Source: Kordiimonadaceae bacterium
Lineage (GTDB): Bacteria; Pseudomonadota; Alphaproteobacteria; Sphingomonadales; Emcibacteraceae
Direction: 5' to 3'
Assembly (NCBI GenBank): GCA_018660225.1
Contig: JABJKT010000110.1
Span: 1 to 34,104 of the forward strand
DNA length: 34,104 bases
Shown here one piece after another: positions 7,693-15,431 of this stretch (position 1 is its first letter; every line of letters starts with the position of its first letter). Both the position numbers and the translations under genes were made by a program. The notes beneath the pieces are model-generated. The model was not told the DNA's origin, did no database searches, and was given only the letters and a program-made list of their open reading frames with translations.

Positions 7693-8559
7693 TTATTCAC
7701 CACCACCAAGTGTGTGGACATAAATGGCCAAGCTTTTGATTGTTGCCTCGTCAAGTCTTCCGTTCCAGCTTGGCATTACGCCACCACGACTATATGAAAT
7801 AATATCAACGATACTATCCCTGTCTGTGACATAAAGTGATATTGCGTCCGTAAGGTCCGGAGCCCCAAACTCCCGAATGCCTTTGCCGTCTTCACCGTGG
7901 CATGTGGAACAATTATCAATGAATAGCTCTTGGGTTGCTGACGTTGATCTGATGCTGCTATCTGTTAAACCCTCAACATACGTTGTAAGATCGTCAATTT
8001 CCTGCCGCTCTAGTAGCTCATCGCGTAAGAATGCTGGCATGTCATTAAGTCTGGTGTCTTCATGGACACCGCGAATGCCGTAATTGATGGTAGTTTGAAT
8101 TTCATCAAGACTTCCGCCCCAGATCCACTCATCGTCATTGAGGTTGGGATATCCAACAAAGCCGGCAGCACCTGTACCATGACATGGTGCACAGTTGTCA
8201 CCAAATGCAGCTTCACCGCCTTCGCGGGCATATATAGAGAGGCTACTGTCATTGCGAATAGCCGCAATGTCCATTGTTGCCATTCGCTGGGCGTACTGGT
8301 TTCTTTCCTGAGCAATTACGGCAAGTTCAGCGTGAACTTTTTCACGTTGTGTTTCACCGCCAGCCCCATGGTAAAAGTCGTTAATTAATGGCCATGAAGG
8401 ATAATAAAATTGGTAAGCAAAACCCCAAATCACACAAACAATGAATGTATATACCCACCAGCGAGGCATGGGATTATTTAATTCTTTGATGCCGTCCCAT
8501 TCATGTCCAGTGGTATCAACACCACTTACTTCGTCTATTTCTTTTTTATCTTCTGACAT
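7693..8559 (-). CDS. ccoP: cbb3 cytochrome oxidase subunit III, dihaem cytochrome c CcoP
   Basis: The 288-residue protein starts with a cytoplasmic stretch, then NPMPRWWVYTF leading into a single membrane helix near 35-55 that ends in YYPSWP. These are typical CcoP features. Two c-type haem sites follow: CAPCH (C123, C126, H127) and CSTCH (C217, C220, H221), with downstream Met-bearing segments (LNDMPAF and GVMPSW) as likely sixth ligands. CcoP brings electrons from soluble cytochrome c to CcoO. The start lies two bases after the ccoQ stop, and the GAGGAT ribosome binding site lies within the end of ccoQ. Confidence 0.95.
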   Translation of the reverse strand: MSEDKKEIDEVSGVDTTGHEWDGIKELNNPMPRWWVYTFIVCVIWGFAYQFYYPSWPLINDFYHGAGGETQREKVHAELAVIAQERNQYAQRMATMDIAAIRNDSSLSIYAREGGEAAFGDNCAPCHGTGAAGFVGYPNLNDDEWIWGGSLDEIQTTINYGIRGVHEDTRLNDMPAFLRDELLERQEIDDLTTYVEGLTDSSIRSTSATQELFIDNCSTCHGEDGKGIREFGAPDLTDAISLYVTDRDSIVDIISYSRGGVMPSWNGRLDEATIKSLAIYVHTLGGGE

Positions 8560-8561
8560 GA

Positions 8562-8711
8562 TTAATCCTCATCCAATAAGCTTTTGGCAGCGTCGTCGAA
8601 TTTTTCTTTATTTGATGGCCATAGGGCGTATACAACGGCGATAACAAACATTGTCACCAGAAACACCAGACCCCAGCTTTGTGAAAAGCTTGAAACTTCT
8701 TGATATGTCAT
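8562..8711 (-). CDS. ccoQ: cbb3 oxidase small subunit CcoQ/FixQ
   Basis: The frame encodes 49 residues beginning MTYQEVSSFSQSWGLVFLV, then MFVIAVVYALWPSNKEKFDDA. One membrane helix followed by the YALWPxNKxxFDxA signature is typical of CcoQ/FixQ. CcoQ stabilises the oxidase and is not catalytic. A strong ribosome binding site (AGGAG, six bases before the ATG) supports the start. It lies between ccoO and ccoP in the canonical NOQP order, nine bases after ccoO and two before ccoP. Confidence 0.93.
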   Translation of the reverse strand: MTYQEVSSFSQSWGLVFLVTMFVIAVVYALWPSNKEKFDDAAKSLLDED

Positions 8712-8720
8712 AAAGCTCTC

Positions 8721-9452
8721 CTATCTGTTATTTTCATTTTCATTATAGATTGAGAAATCAACCAAGGTGCCGAGCATTTGCAAATAGGCAATCAGGGCGT
8801 CCAGTTCGGTAATTTCGGAAGGATTTCCATCAAAGTCTCTCACTTGTGCAGAGGGGTACCGTTCTATAAAGGCATCGTAATCATCGCTGTCCTCATCAAG
8901 CTGAGCTTTTAAGTCAGCAACCGCATTAAGAACCTGATCATCCGTATAAGGAACGCCGATCATTTGATTGACTTTAATATCCTTATCAATTTGAGAAAAC
9001 TGTAAGTCGCTTTCTGCTAGGAACGGATAGCCGGGCATAATGGTTTCCGGAACAACAGAGCTTGGCTTTATCATATGTTCGCGGTGCCATTCGTCGGAAT
9101 ATTTATTACCGACCCGGGCAAGATCCGGCCCGTTACGTTTTGATCCCCATAAAAATGGATGATCATACATACTTTCAGCAGCCAGTGAATAATGACCGTA
9201 GCGCTCTACTTCATCACGTGTTGAACGGATCATCTGTGAATGACAGTTATAGCATCCCTCACGAATGTAGATATTTCGCCCTGCTAGTTCAAGCGGCGTA
9301 TAGGGGCGCATGCCATCTACTTTCTCAATCGTGTTTTCAAGATAGAATAAAGGCACGATCTCTACGAGGCCGCCGACGGATACCATCAATAATATACCAA
9401 CCAGTAAAATGATGGAGTTTTTTTCAAAAATAGCGTGTTTAAATTTCATCAT
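8721..9452 (-). CDS. ccoO: cbb3 cytochrome oxidase subunit II, monohaem cytochrome c CcoO
   Basis: The 243-residue protein has an N-terminal membrane anchor near 12-32 ([16 protein letters not shown]) followed by a periplasmic cytochrome c domain. The haem-binding motif is CYNCH (C67, C70, H71) inside the highly conserved [13 protein letters not shown] likely axial Met lies in [10 protein letters not shown]. CcoO passes electrons from CcoP to the haem b centre of CcoN. Two adjacent ATGs (9452 and 9449) are possible. The AGGAG overlapping the ccoN stop codon lies 4 bases from the first and 7 from the second, so the second may be the true start. Confidence 0.95.
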   Translation of the reverse strand: MMKFKHAIFEKNSIILLVGILLMVSVGGLVEIVPLFYLENTIEKVDGMRPYTPLELAGRNIYIREGCYNCHSQMIRSTRDEVERYGHYSLAAESMYDHPFLWGSKRNGPDLARVGNKYSDEWHREHMIKPSSVVPETIMPGYPFLAESDLQFSQIDKDIKVNQMIGVPYTDDQVLNAVADLKAQLDEDSDDYDAFIERYPSAQVRDFDGNPSEITELDALIAYLQMLGTLVDFSIYNENENNR

Positions 9453-9459
9453 CTTACTC

Positions 9460-11130
9460 CTATTCGCCTAGTGCTTGTGCGGCGATTGCGTTGTCAATAT
9501 TTTCCGGTGTGGCTTCATTAGCAGAATGACCGAGAATAGTGCGCCACAAGTTATAAATCATCACGAGGCTTCCGGCGATAAAGAGTAGGCCACCGACGGC
9601 ACGAATGATGTAATAAGGTTGCATCGCGGCGACTGTTTCGACGAATGAATATTCAAGGAAACCAAGTTCAGTATAAGCGCGCCACATTAGTCCCTGCATA
9701 ATACCGGATACCCACATGGCACAGATGTAAAGCAGGATACCAACGGTTGAGATCCAGAAATGCATATTGACAAGTTTTAAGGAGTAAAGCCCTTTGCGGT
9801 CCCATAACCAAGGTGTCAGGCAATAAAGAGCACCGAAGCTGACATAAGCGACCCAGCCCAGTGCACCTGAATGCACATGACCAACTGTCCAGTCCGTATA
9901 ATGGCTCAGGCCGTTAACGGCTTTAATGGACATAAGCGGACCTTCAAAAGTGCTCATGCCGTAAAAGGCTACAGATACGACAAGCATTTTAAGGACGGGG
10001 TCAGTTCTTAGTTTATCCCAGGCACCGGAAAGTGTCATAAGACCATTAATCATTCCGCCCCAAGATGGCATCCACAGCATAACAGAGAATGTCATACCTA
10101 GTGTCTGCGCCCAGTCGGGAAGGGCTGTATAATGAAGGTGATGAGGACCGGCCCATATATATAGAAAGATCAGTGACCAGAAATGGACGATTGAAAGTCT
10201 GTATGAATAAATAGGACGTTCCGCGCGTTTGGGTACGAAATAATACATAATGGCAAGAAAACCTGCGGTCAGGAAGAAGCCAACAGCGTTATGAGCATAC
10301 CACCACTGGGTAAGAGCATCCTGAACACCGGCGAAAATTGTATAGCTTTTCGGTTCAACAAATGAAATTGGAACCGTTGCATTATTAACAAGATGTAGCA
10401 TTGCTACCGTTACGATGAAAGCCAGATAAAACCAGTTTGCCACGTAAATGTGAGGCTCGCGGCGGCGCCATAATGTACCAAGGAAAACGAACAGGTAAGT
10501 AACCCAGACAATTGTTAGCCAAAGATCAACATACCATTCTGGTTCTGCATATTCTTTGGACTGGGTAACACCAAGCAGATATCCGGTTGCCGCAAGTACT
10601 ATAAAGAGCTGGTAGCCCCAAAATATAAACCATGGTGCAATCTCGCCGGCAAGGCGCGCTTTACAGGTTCGCTGCACAACATAAAATGAAGTGGCAATCA
10701 GAACGTTTCCGCCAAATGCAAAAATCACCGCAGATGTGTGAAGCGGCCTAAGTCTTCCGAAGTTAGTCCAGGGAAGATCAAAGTTTAAAACAGGAAAGGC
10801 CAACTGCCATGCAAGTATATCACCAACGAGAAAACCGGCAATGCCCCAGAAGGCAGAGGCAATGACACCGTATTTTACGATCGTGTTGTTATAATAAACA
10901 CCGGACGGCGATGCTTTGGCATTGTCGTCATTAATGCGGCCGCCGAGATTAAATATGGCAATGATGCCTGCAAGAAAAGCGGCAATAATAATAAATGCAT
11001 GAAATTGCATAGCGCCTGAAGACGTTTTGGCAGCAATTAAGATCGCAAATATTATTCCAAGCGCCAGACATGAAGCTGTTAGTGATTGCGTAAGTCTACT
11101 TACGACTGGTGGATCATTTTGAAAGGTCAT
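9460..11130 (-). CDS. ccoN: cbb3 cytochrome oxidase catalytic subunit I CcoN
   Basis: The 556-residue, many-helix protein reduces O2 to water and pumps protons in the inner membrane. Ligands are readable: H131 (PLHTSAVIF) for low-spin haem b, Y278 and H280 in [10 protein letters not shown] (the cross-linked Tyr region and a CuB ligand), H330-H331 in [13 protein letters not shown] (CuB), and the HVH pair near 418-420 ([12 protein letters not shown]) for the two haems. The common family text at the CuB helix is YGHNAV, so Ala replaces Gly here. About 80 residues, including two extra hydrophobic segments, precede the conserved core. The gene is first in the operon, with an FNR/FixK box 117 bases upstream. 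Confidence 0.96.
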   Translation of the reverse strand: MTFQNDPPVVSRLTQSLTASCLALGIIFAILIAAKTSSGAMQFHAFIIIAAFLAGIIAIFNLGGRINDDNAKASPSGVYYNNTIVKYGVIASAFWGIAGFLVGDILAWQLAFPVLNFDLPWTNFGRLRPLHTSAVIFAFGGNVLIATSFYVVQRTCKARLAGEIAPWFIFWGYQLFIVLAATGYLLGVTQSKEYAEPEWYVDLWLTIVWVTYLFVFLGTLWRRREPHIYVANWFYLAFIVTVAMLHLVNNATVPISFVEPKSYTIFAGVQDALTQWWYAHNAVGFFLTAGFLAIMYYFVPKRAERPIYSYRLSIVHFWSLIFLYIWAGPHHLHYTALPDWAQTLGMTFSVMLWMPSWGGMINGLMTLSGAWDKLRTDPVLKMLVVSVAFYGMSTFEGPLMSIKAVNGLSHYTDWTVGHVHSGALGWVAYVSFGALYCLTPWLWDRKGLYSLKLVNMHFWISTVGILLYICAMWVSGIMQGLMWRAYTELGFLEYSFVETVAAMQPYYIIRAVGGLLFIAGSLVMIYNLWRTILGHSANEATPENIDNAIAAQALGE

Positions 11131-11194
11131 TTTGAAACCTGTTATTAAAATTTATATGTTTTTATCCTTAAGGCGAGAAACCCCTCCCCGCAAA

Positions 11195-11212
11195 TATCCA
11201 TAAATTTGGATA
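11195..11212. repeat. Short inverted repeat between the FNR box and ccoN
   Basis: TATCCA at 11195-11200 and TGGATA at 11207-11212 are exact complements separated by TAAATT. With the FNR-type box at the usual activating distance, transcription would begin close to 11212, so this 6-bp stem would lie at the very 5' end of the ccoN message. It could also be a second protein site. The repeat is visible; its role is inference. Confidence 0.3.
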
Positions 11213-11246
11213 ATATATTGATTAATCTTTATGAGCCATAGATTCA

Positions 11247-11260
11247 TTGACCTAAGTCAA
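11247..11260 (-). promoter_or_regulatory. FNR/FixK/FnrL-type anaerobox upstream of ccoN
   Basis: TTGAC-CTAA-GTCAA is a perfect 5+5 dyad with a 4-base centre, matching the alphaproteobacterial FixK/FnrL consensus TTGA(C/T)-N4-(G/A)TCAA. It is centred 123 bases before the ccoN ATG. An activating site at -41.5 would put the transcription start near 11212, with AT-rich candidate -10 sequence around 11211-11226. Oxygen control of cbb3 oxidase by this regulator family is established, so the assignment is strong. A divergent effect on the small gene at 11466 is possible. Confidence 0.8.
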
Positions 11261-11340
11261 AAATCGGAAAATGCCTTAAAAATAATCATGTCGTCGCAAT
11301 AGAGTAGCATAAGGCCTCGAGCCATTAAAATCTTTCTTTG

Positions 11341-11358
11341 CAATTTTAATTAAAATTG
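11341..11358. repeat. Perfect 18-bp AT-rich palindrome
   Basis: CAATTTTAATTAAAATTG is its own reverse complement. Flanking TTTG (11337-11340) and CAAA (11362-11365) extend the dyad with a small bulge. It lies between the cco promoter and the 59-aa small gene. It may be a repressor or global-regulator site, or a simple AT-rich structure. The rest of 11261-11465 shows no gene and no clear promoter hexamers. Confidence 0.4.
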
Positions 11359-11465
11359 TAGCAAATTATTTACGTGGTTTTCATACTTTATATCTAGAAT
11401 GTAAAAATGTAGGGCAATAAATGTCAGATATTTTATGAGTACATCTGTTGTTTAGGAGTAAAATT

Positions 11466-11645
11466 ATGGTAACCGGAGAAGATCAAATGAGTAATTATCC
11501 AGTAAAAGGTGATTTTGAGTATAAGCGCGAACTCGCGCATCAGCTTATTAAGCGTTTTGGCGTTACTGCTGCGAGGCAAACATGCGTTGAAAATAAATGG
11601 GACGAAGTGCTTCAAGCTGTAAACCTTGTAAGAACCCATTCTTAA
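11466..11645 (+). CDS. Small 59-aa protein of unknown function
   Basis: I do not recognise this protein. The product begins MVTGEDQMSNYPVKGDFEYK, then carries RELAHQLIKRFGVTAARQTC and ENKWDEVLQAVNLVRTHS. It is soluble, mixed-charge and predicted helical, and has one cysteine. An excellent ribosome binding site (AGGAG at 11454-11458, seven bases before the ATG) fixes this start rather than an upstream TTG at 11448 or the ATG at 11487. It stands alone between the cco promoter region and a long intergenic region. The FNR-type box 206 bases upstream could make it oxygen-responsive. The clear ribosome binding site and protein-like composition suggest it is real. Confidence 0.65.
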   Translation: MVTGEDQMSNYPVKGDFEYKRELAHQLIKRFGVTAARQTCVENKWDEVLQAVNLVRTHS

Positions 11646-11655
11646 TCCATCATTC

Positions 11656-11676
11656 GAAGCTACATGAAGGCTTCGT
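11656..11676. terminator. Weak stem-loop after the 59-aa gene
   Basis: CGAAGC at 11656-11661 pairs with GCTTCG at 11671-11676 around a 9-base loop, just downstream of the stop. The following bases are only partly T-rich (TTCTATCT), so it would be a weak intrinsic terminator at best. Confidence 0.3.
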
Positions 11677-11867
11677 TCTATCTGTTGCGCAAAGTCTTTA
11701 ATTTTTTAGTGAGAAAATGACTTTGGCGAATCTCTTTTTTATAAAATTCCAAAATTAACCATTGAAAATCATAGCTATTGCTAGATTTGATCACATTTTT
11801 GTCACTTTTATGTGATATTGAATGGGAAATAATCTTTTTAAATATCATCACTTAAGATTAGGTGTTG

Positions 11868-11879
11868 TAGTTATAACTA
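11868..11879. promoter_or_regulatory. Palindrome TAGTTATAACTA, candidate operator
   Basis: This is a perfect 12-bp palindrome whose core AGTTATAACT uses the same half-site as the 23-bp palindrome 45 bases downstream. Two sites with a shared half-site and different spacing suggest one regulator binding twice, but AT-rich palindromes also arise by chance. Confidence 0.3.
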
Positions 11880-11923
11880 TCTGCAAATAATAGCTTTATT
11901 TAACTAGATGGCACTCTAAAGCC

Positions 11924-11946
11924 AGTTATAATTAGTAATTATAACT
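11924..11946. promoter_or_regulatory. 23-bp palindrome with 11-bp arms, candidate operator
   Basis: The arms AGTTATAATTA (11924-11934) and TAATTATAACT (11936-11946) are exact complements around a single G. Perfect symmetry over 22 positions is unlikely by chance even in AT-rich DNA. It lies about 190 bp before the likely -10 of the Ton operon, so it could bind a dimeric regulator. The regulator cannot be named. Confidence 0.4.
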
Positions 11947-12133
11947 TCACAAAGTATGTTTTTTTAAATTTGACGTTAAGCAGGTCTTGAAATTAGAATA
12001 GGTTATGAGATAGTGTACGCGCAGTCCAAGATATTAGCTCTGGGAGGAGCAGTGACTAAATATTTTTTAGTATCGATAAAAATTAATTAAACGATTTAAC
12101 AAATATTATCTCTGGTTTTGAAAAAAAATATAG

Positions 12134-12139
12134 TATAAT
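12134..12139 (+). promoter_or_regulatory. Consensus -10 hexamer of the Ton operon promoter
   Basis: TATAAT is a perfect sigma-70 -10 match 47 bases before the leader ORF. No good -35 hexamer is found at 15-18 bp upstream (the region reads TCTGGTTTTG), which suggests that an activator may be required. The start of transcription would be near 12146. Confidence 0.4.
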
Positions 12140-12185
12140 TATAAAAAACCAAAAAGATGAATACGACAAAAGGGAGGAGTAAGCG

Positions 12186-12323
12186 ATGGGGTTACAGAAT
12201 AGTTTAAAGGGCAAATATTATAACCTTATGGATAATATTCTTGATCTATCACTTACAAAATCACTTTGTAAAACTAATGCCACATTAAGTGGTTTAACCA
12301 TAACAATTCAAATTAAGCTGTAG
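12186..12323 (+). CDS. Putative 45-aa leader peptide upstream of the Ton operon
   Basis: An ATG at 12186 follows an exceptionally strong ribosome binding site (AGGGAGGAG at 12171-12179, six-base spacing). The frame encodes 45 residues starting MGLQNSLKGKYYNLMDNILD and ending SGLTITIQIKL. No known family is recognised. Its TAG stop (12321-12323) abuts and partly forms the GGAAG ribosome binding site of the next gene, so translation of the two is probably coupled. It has no hydrophobic segment. It could be a regulatory leader or a small functional protein. The ribosome binding site is better than those of most genes in the window. Confidence 0.5.
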   Translation: MGLQNSLKGKYYNLMDNILDLSLTKSLCKTNATLSGLTITIQIKL

Positions 12324-12331
12324 GAAGACGC

Positions 12332-13129
12332 ATGATTAAGCATCGAGTAAGAACAGTTGTTCTTTCAGCCTTCGTAGCAGCAGGATCCTTATCAATAGGA
12401 ACTGCGGCTATTGGGCAAACTGCATTAAGTGATATTCTTGACGAAGGAATATCTGCAAACGTAATTGCACAAGAATCGCAAGAGCGCGTAGACGCAATTG
12501 TCGACGATACTGATAAGATTATTACTGAATACAAAAACGTATTGAAAACAGTAGACGGTCTTAAAGTATATAACGCTCAAATGGATCGCTCCGTTGAACG
12601 TCAAATGCAGGCAATGGAAGAATTAACCGAAAACATTAAAAATGTTACAAACATTAAACGTCAAGTCGAGCCGTTACTGGTAAGAATGGTTGACGGTTTG
12701 GAACAATTCATTAATAACGATATTCCTTTTCAAATGGAAACACGTCTCGCTGGCCTTGACCGGGTTAAAGATCTGATGACTGACCCTGATGTGGACGCTT
12801 CTGAAAGATTCCGTAGCGTATTTGAGCTGTATCAAATTGAAAGTGATTACGGCGGGGTTTTCCAAAGCTACCAACAAACTATGGATATTAACGGTGTCGA
12901 AAGATTTGTTGATATGCTTATGGTTGGTCGTGTAGCACTACTTTATCAAACAACAGATGGTTTGGTTTCTGGCGCTTATAATAAAGAGACTAGAGCGTTT
13001 GAAGTTGTTGACGAAGCGACTTACCAAAGATCAATGAGTATTGCGATTAGAATGGCGAACGGTAAAGCTCCTCAAAATACTTTACTGTTACTACCAATAA
13101 TAGCGCCGACGAAAGGAACTGCACAATGA
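12332..13129 (+). CDS. DUF3450 periplasmic protein of a TonB2-type system
   Basis: The 265-residue protein begins with a Sec signal peptide (positive MIKHRVR, hydrophobic VVLSAFVAAGSLSIGTAA, cleavage near AIGQ), so it is probably periplasmic. The mature part is a long helical, coiled-coil-like region near 45-115 (ESQERVDAIVDDTDKI, then DRSVERQMQAMEELTENI), followed by a globular part. This matches DUF3450, a family usually found first in operons with TtpC-like ExbB, ExbB, ExbD and TonB. Its biochemical role is not established. Its stop overlaps the next start in an ATGA (13126-13129). Confidence 0.85.
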   Translation: MIKHRVRTVVLSAFVAAGSLSIGTAAIGQTALSDILDEGISANVIAQESQERVDAIVDDTDKIITEYKNVLKTVDGLKVYNAQMDRSVERQMQAMEELTENIKNVTNIKRQVEPLLVRMVDGLEQFINNDIPFQMETRLAGLDRVKDLMTDPDVDASERFRSVFELYQIESDYGGVFQSYQQTMDINGVERFVDMLMVGRVALLYQTTDGLVSGAYNKETRAFEVVDEATYQRSMSIAIRMANGKAPQNTLLLLPIIAPTKGTAQ

Positions 13130-14481
13130 GAAATCTAATAAAAATTATTGTTGCTTTAACGTTAAGTGGCCTTTTTTCTGTCGCAACGGCACAAGAAACA
13201 AATCTTGATGCTCTGCTTGAAATTGTTCGCCAAGGTAAAGTAAATGAAACCGCCGAGTACCGTCAACGTGAAGCCGAGTTTACTGGCGCACAAGACAGAC
13301 AAGCTGGTTTACTTGCTGAATCTCAAGCATCTCAACGTGCTGAAGAGCGTCGTTCTGATCAACTTGAAGCACAGTTTCAATCAAACGATGATCAGCTCGC
13401 TGAACTTGAGCAGGATTTTACAAATGAACTTGGTGCTCTTAAAGAAGTGCTTGGTGTTCTTCAATTAGTTTCAGGTGACACACGTTCACGTCTTGAAGCT
13501 TCATTGACATCTACCCAGTTTGAAGGTCGCGAAGAGTTTATTACTAATCTTATTCAGAAAACTTCCTCTGGAACTCAACTTCCTAGCATTGAAGAAATTG
13601 AGCGCCTTTGGTACGAAGTACAGCGTGAAATGACTGAACAGGGCCGTGTTGTTACTTTTGACCGTGCTGTTAAAATGAATGATGGTTCTGAAGTAAATGT
13701 TCCTGTGACACGTGTTGGCATATTTAATATTGCCATGGACGGTAAGTACCTTAAATATGAACAAGGACTTGTTGCTGAACTTGATAGTCAACCAGAAGCG
13801 CGTTACAGAGATTCTGCTACAGGCTTGCAAGATGCGACATCCGGTTTTGCTGCATTCGGTCTTGATCCATCACGTGGTTCAATTCTTGCGCTTCTTATTC
13901 AGAAACCAGGTATTGAAGAGCGTATCGAACAAGGTGGTACAATTGGTAATCTAATTATTATCGTTGGTGGTATCGGATTGTTGCTTTTCCTTGAGCGTGT
14001 GATTTATCTATCAATTGCAAGCGGCAAAGTAAAAGGTCAAATTCGTAGCGAAACTGTTAGCGAAAATAACCCACTTGGTCGTGTACTAGCGGTTCATGAA
14101 GCAAACAGAGGCGCCGATGTTGAAACATTGGAGCTGAAAATTGATGAGGCCATTTTGAAAGAAATGCCGCCGCTTGAACGCTTCCTGACAATGATCAAAC
14201 TAATCTCTGCTATCGCTCCTCTTATGGGACTACTTGGTACAGTGACTGGTATGATCGAAACCTTCCAGGCAATGACACTCTTCGGTACTGGTGATCCTCA
14301 AGTTATGGCCGGTGGTATTTCCGCTGCGTTGATGACAACAGTTCTTGGTATTTGTGTTGCGCTTCCAATGCTTTTCCTTCACTCACTTGTGAACGGTATG
14401 AGCATGAAAATCGTACATACAATCGAAGAACAAAGTGCCGGTATTATTGCCGTACACGCTGAACAGCGTGGAGGTGCTTAA
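13126..14481 (+). CDS. ttpC: TtpC-like ExbB/TolQ/MotA-family proton channel protein with long periplasmic domain
   Basis: The 451-residue protein has a signal sequence (residues 1-22, ending VATAQ) and a coiled-coil periplasmic region of about 240 residues (for example ERRSDQLEAQFQSNDDQLAE near 74-93). A membrane helix lies near 273-295 (GNLIIIVGGIGLLLFLERVI). The MotA/TolQ/ExbB domain near 320-440 contains APLMGLLGTVTGMIETF and GGISAALMTTVLGICVALP. This fused architecture is that of TtpC, needed with TonB2 in Vibrio and found with DUF3450 in many proteobacteria. It probably assists the ExbB-ExbD motor in moving force to TonB. It is coupled to both neighbours, with a 4-base overlap upstream and a 2-base gap downstream. 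Confidence 0.88.
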   Translation: MRNLIKIIVALTLSGLFSVATAQETNLDALLEIVRQGKVNETAEYRQREAEFTGAQDRQAGLLAESQASQRAEERRSDQLEAQFQSNDDQLAELEQDFTNELGALKEVLGVLQLVSGDTRSRLEASLTSTQFEGREEFITNLIQKTSSGTQLPSIEEIERLWYEVQREMTEQGRVVTFDRAVKMNDGSEVNVPVTRVGIFNIAMDGKYLKYEQGLVAELDSQPEARYRDSATGLQDATSGFAAFGLDPSRGSILALLIQKPGIEERIEQGGTIGNLIIIVGGIGLLLFLERVIYLSIASGKVKGQIRSETVSENNPLGRVLAVHEANRGADVETLELKIDEAILKEMPPLERFLTMIKLISAIAPLMGLLGTVTGMIETFQAMTLFGTGDPQVMAGGISAALMTTVLGICVALPMLFLHSLVNGMSMKIVHTIEEQSAGIIAVHAEQRGGA

Positions 14482-14483
14482 TC

Positions 14484-15011
14484 ATGTTAGCCCTAGTAAC
14501 TGCATATGAACTAGTTCGCGATTTTATGGAGAGGGGTGGCCCTGTTCTATTGGTGATCTTCATTGCTATATTAGTATTATGGGCTATGGTTTTGGAACGG
14601 ATGATTTATTTCAAAACCGGCCATAATCGCCAAGTGAATGAAGTTATGGGTACTTGGGAAGGGCGCACTGAGCGCACTTCCTGGTACGCCCATAAAATTC
14701 GTGAAGGCATGATTAGTCAAATTAATATGGATCTTCGTGGAAATCTTTCTCACATCAAAACGCTTGTTGCCGTTATCCCGCTTATGGGTCTACTGGGAAC
14801 CGTGTGGGGTATGATTGAGGTTTTCGACGTACTTTCAGTAATGGGATCAGCAAATGTTAAGGCGATGTCTGCGGGCATTTCCAAAGCGACGATCCCGACG
14901 ATGGCCGGCATGGTTGGCGCCCTATCAGGGGTGTTTGCAGCTTCATACATAGAAGCACGTGTAAACAAAGAAGCCGAGTTGGTCGAAGACCATTTAACAA
15001 TGGATCATTAA
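14484..15011 (+). CDS. exbB: ExbB proton channel protein (TonB2 system)
   Basis: The 175-residue protein has the three-helix ExbB/TolQ/MotA layout. Helix 1 lies near 18-38 (GGPVLLVIFIAILVLWAMVLE). A cytoplasmic part follows, then two helices containing LVAVIPLMGLLGTVWGMIEVF and SAGISKATIPTMAGMVGALSGV. It forms the stator channel with ExbD in the inner membrane and uses the proton-motive force to energise TonB. It is shorter than E. coli ExbB and typical of the ExbB2 type that pairs with TtpC. The gene lies two bases after ttpC and ten before exbD. Confidence 0.92.
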   Translation: MLALVTAYELVRDFMERGGPVLLVIFIAILVLWAMVLERMIYFKTGHNRQVNEVMGTWEGRTERTSWYAHKIREGMISQINMDLRGNLSHIKTLVAVIPLMGLLGTVWGMIEVFDVLSVMGSANVKAMSAGISKATIPTMAGMVGALSGVFAASYIEARVNKEAELVEDHLTMDH

Positions 15012-15021
15012 GAGAGATAAA

Positions 15022-15420
15022 ATGCGTAAACATAAAAAAGCCCAAGATGAAGCTGCAATTGATATGACACCGATGCTTGACATCGTGTTTATCATGCTGA
15101 TTTTCTTCATCGTTACTGCCTCCTTCTTGAAAGAAGCTGGTATCGAAGTTAACCGTCCTGAAGGCTCAAGCGGGGAACCACAAGAAAAAGCAAATATCAT
15201 GATTGCCGTTACAGATGGCGATGAGGTATGGATGGAAAAGCGTCGCATTGACGTTCGTGCTGTTCGTGCTAATGTGGAACGTCTTAAGGCGGAAAATCCT
15301 GAAGGCACTATTGTTATTCAGGCAGACATAAAATCAACAACAGGTATTGTTGCAGAAATTATGGATTCGCTTAACTCAGCCGGTTATACGGACCATGTGC
15401 TAGCAACACAACTTAACTAA
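15022..15420 (+). CDS. exbD: ExbD/TolR-family stator protein
   Basis: The 132-residue protein has a short basic cytoplasmic N-terminus. One membrane helix begins at IDMTPMLDIVFIMLIFFIV, and a periplasmic ExbD/TolR domain follows (GTIVIQADIKSTTGIVAEIM). The essential membrane acidic residue is D20 (equivalent to D25 of E. coli ExbD), the only proton-carrying group in the ExbB-ExbD channel. Spacing to exbB is ten bases and to tonB eleven, consistent with one operon. Confidence 0.93.
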   Translation: MRKHKKAQDEAAIDMTPMLDIVFIMLIFFIVTASFLKEAGIEVNRPEGSSGEPQEKANIMIAVTDGDEVWMEKRRIDVRAVRANVERLKAENPEGTIVIQADIKSTTGIVAEIMDSLNSAGYTDHVLATQLN

Positions 15421-15431
15421 AGGAGAGTACA

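Larger units (their letters stand above)
11677..12133. other. Gene-poor AT-rich stretch before the Ton operon with clustered inverted repeats
   Basis: No convincing gene is seen on either strand. Four inverted repeats stand out. ATCACAT/ATGTGAT lies at 11790-11816 with a 13-base spacer. TAATCTT/AAGATTA lies at 11830-11860 with a 17-base spacer. TAGTTATAACTA, a perfect 12-bp palindrome, lies at 11868-11879. AGTTATAATTA-G-TAATTATAACT lies at 11924-11946. The last two share the half-site AGTTATAA. A small hairpin GCTC/GAGC at 12037-12050 encloses a GGGAGG sequence. The layout looks regulatory, but no known regulator box (Fur, RirA, cobalamin riboswitch) is recognisable. Confidence 0.45.

Noticed and set aside
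11448-11465. TTG start for the 59-aa protein
   Set aside because: The AGGAG at 11454-11458 would lie inside the coding region. It is correctly spaced for the ATG at 11466 instead.
11790-11816. CRP-type site (TCACAT...ATGTGA)
   Set aside because: The half-sites are in the reverse order and 13 bases apart, unlike TGTGA-N6-TCACA. Kept only as an inverted repeat.
12052-12090. 12-codon GTG frame after GGGAGGAG at 12042
   Set aside because: The ribosome-binding-site-like sequence is only two bases from the GTG, the start is weak and the product is very short. The GGGAGGAG also lies partly in a small hairpin.
12056-12331. Cobalamin or other riboswitch before the Ton operon
   Set aside because: No B12-box-like or other riboswitch core sequence was recognised. 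The region is better explained by a leader ORF.
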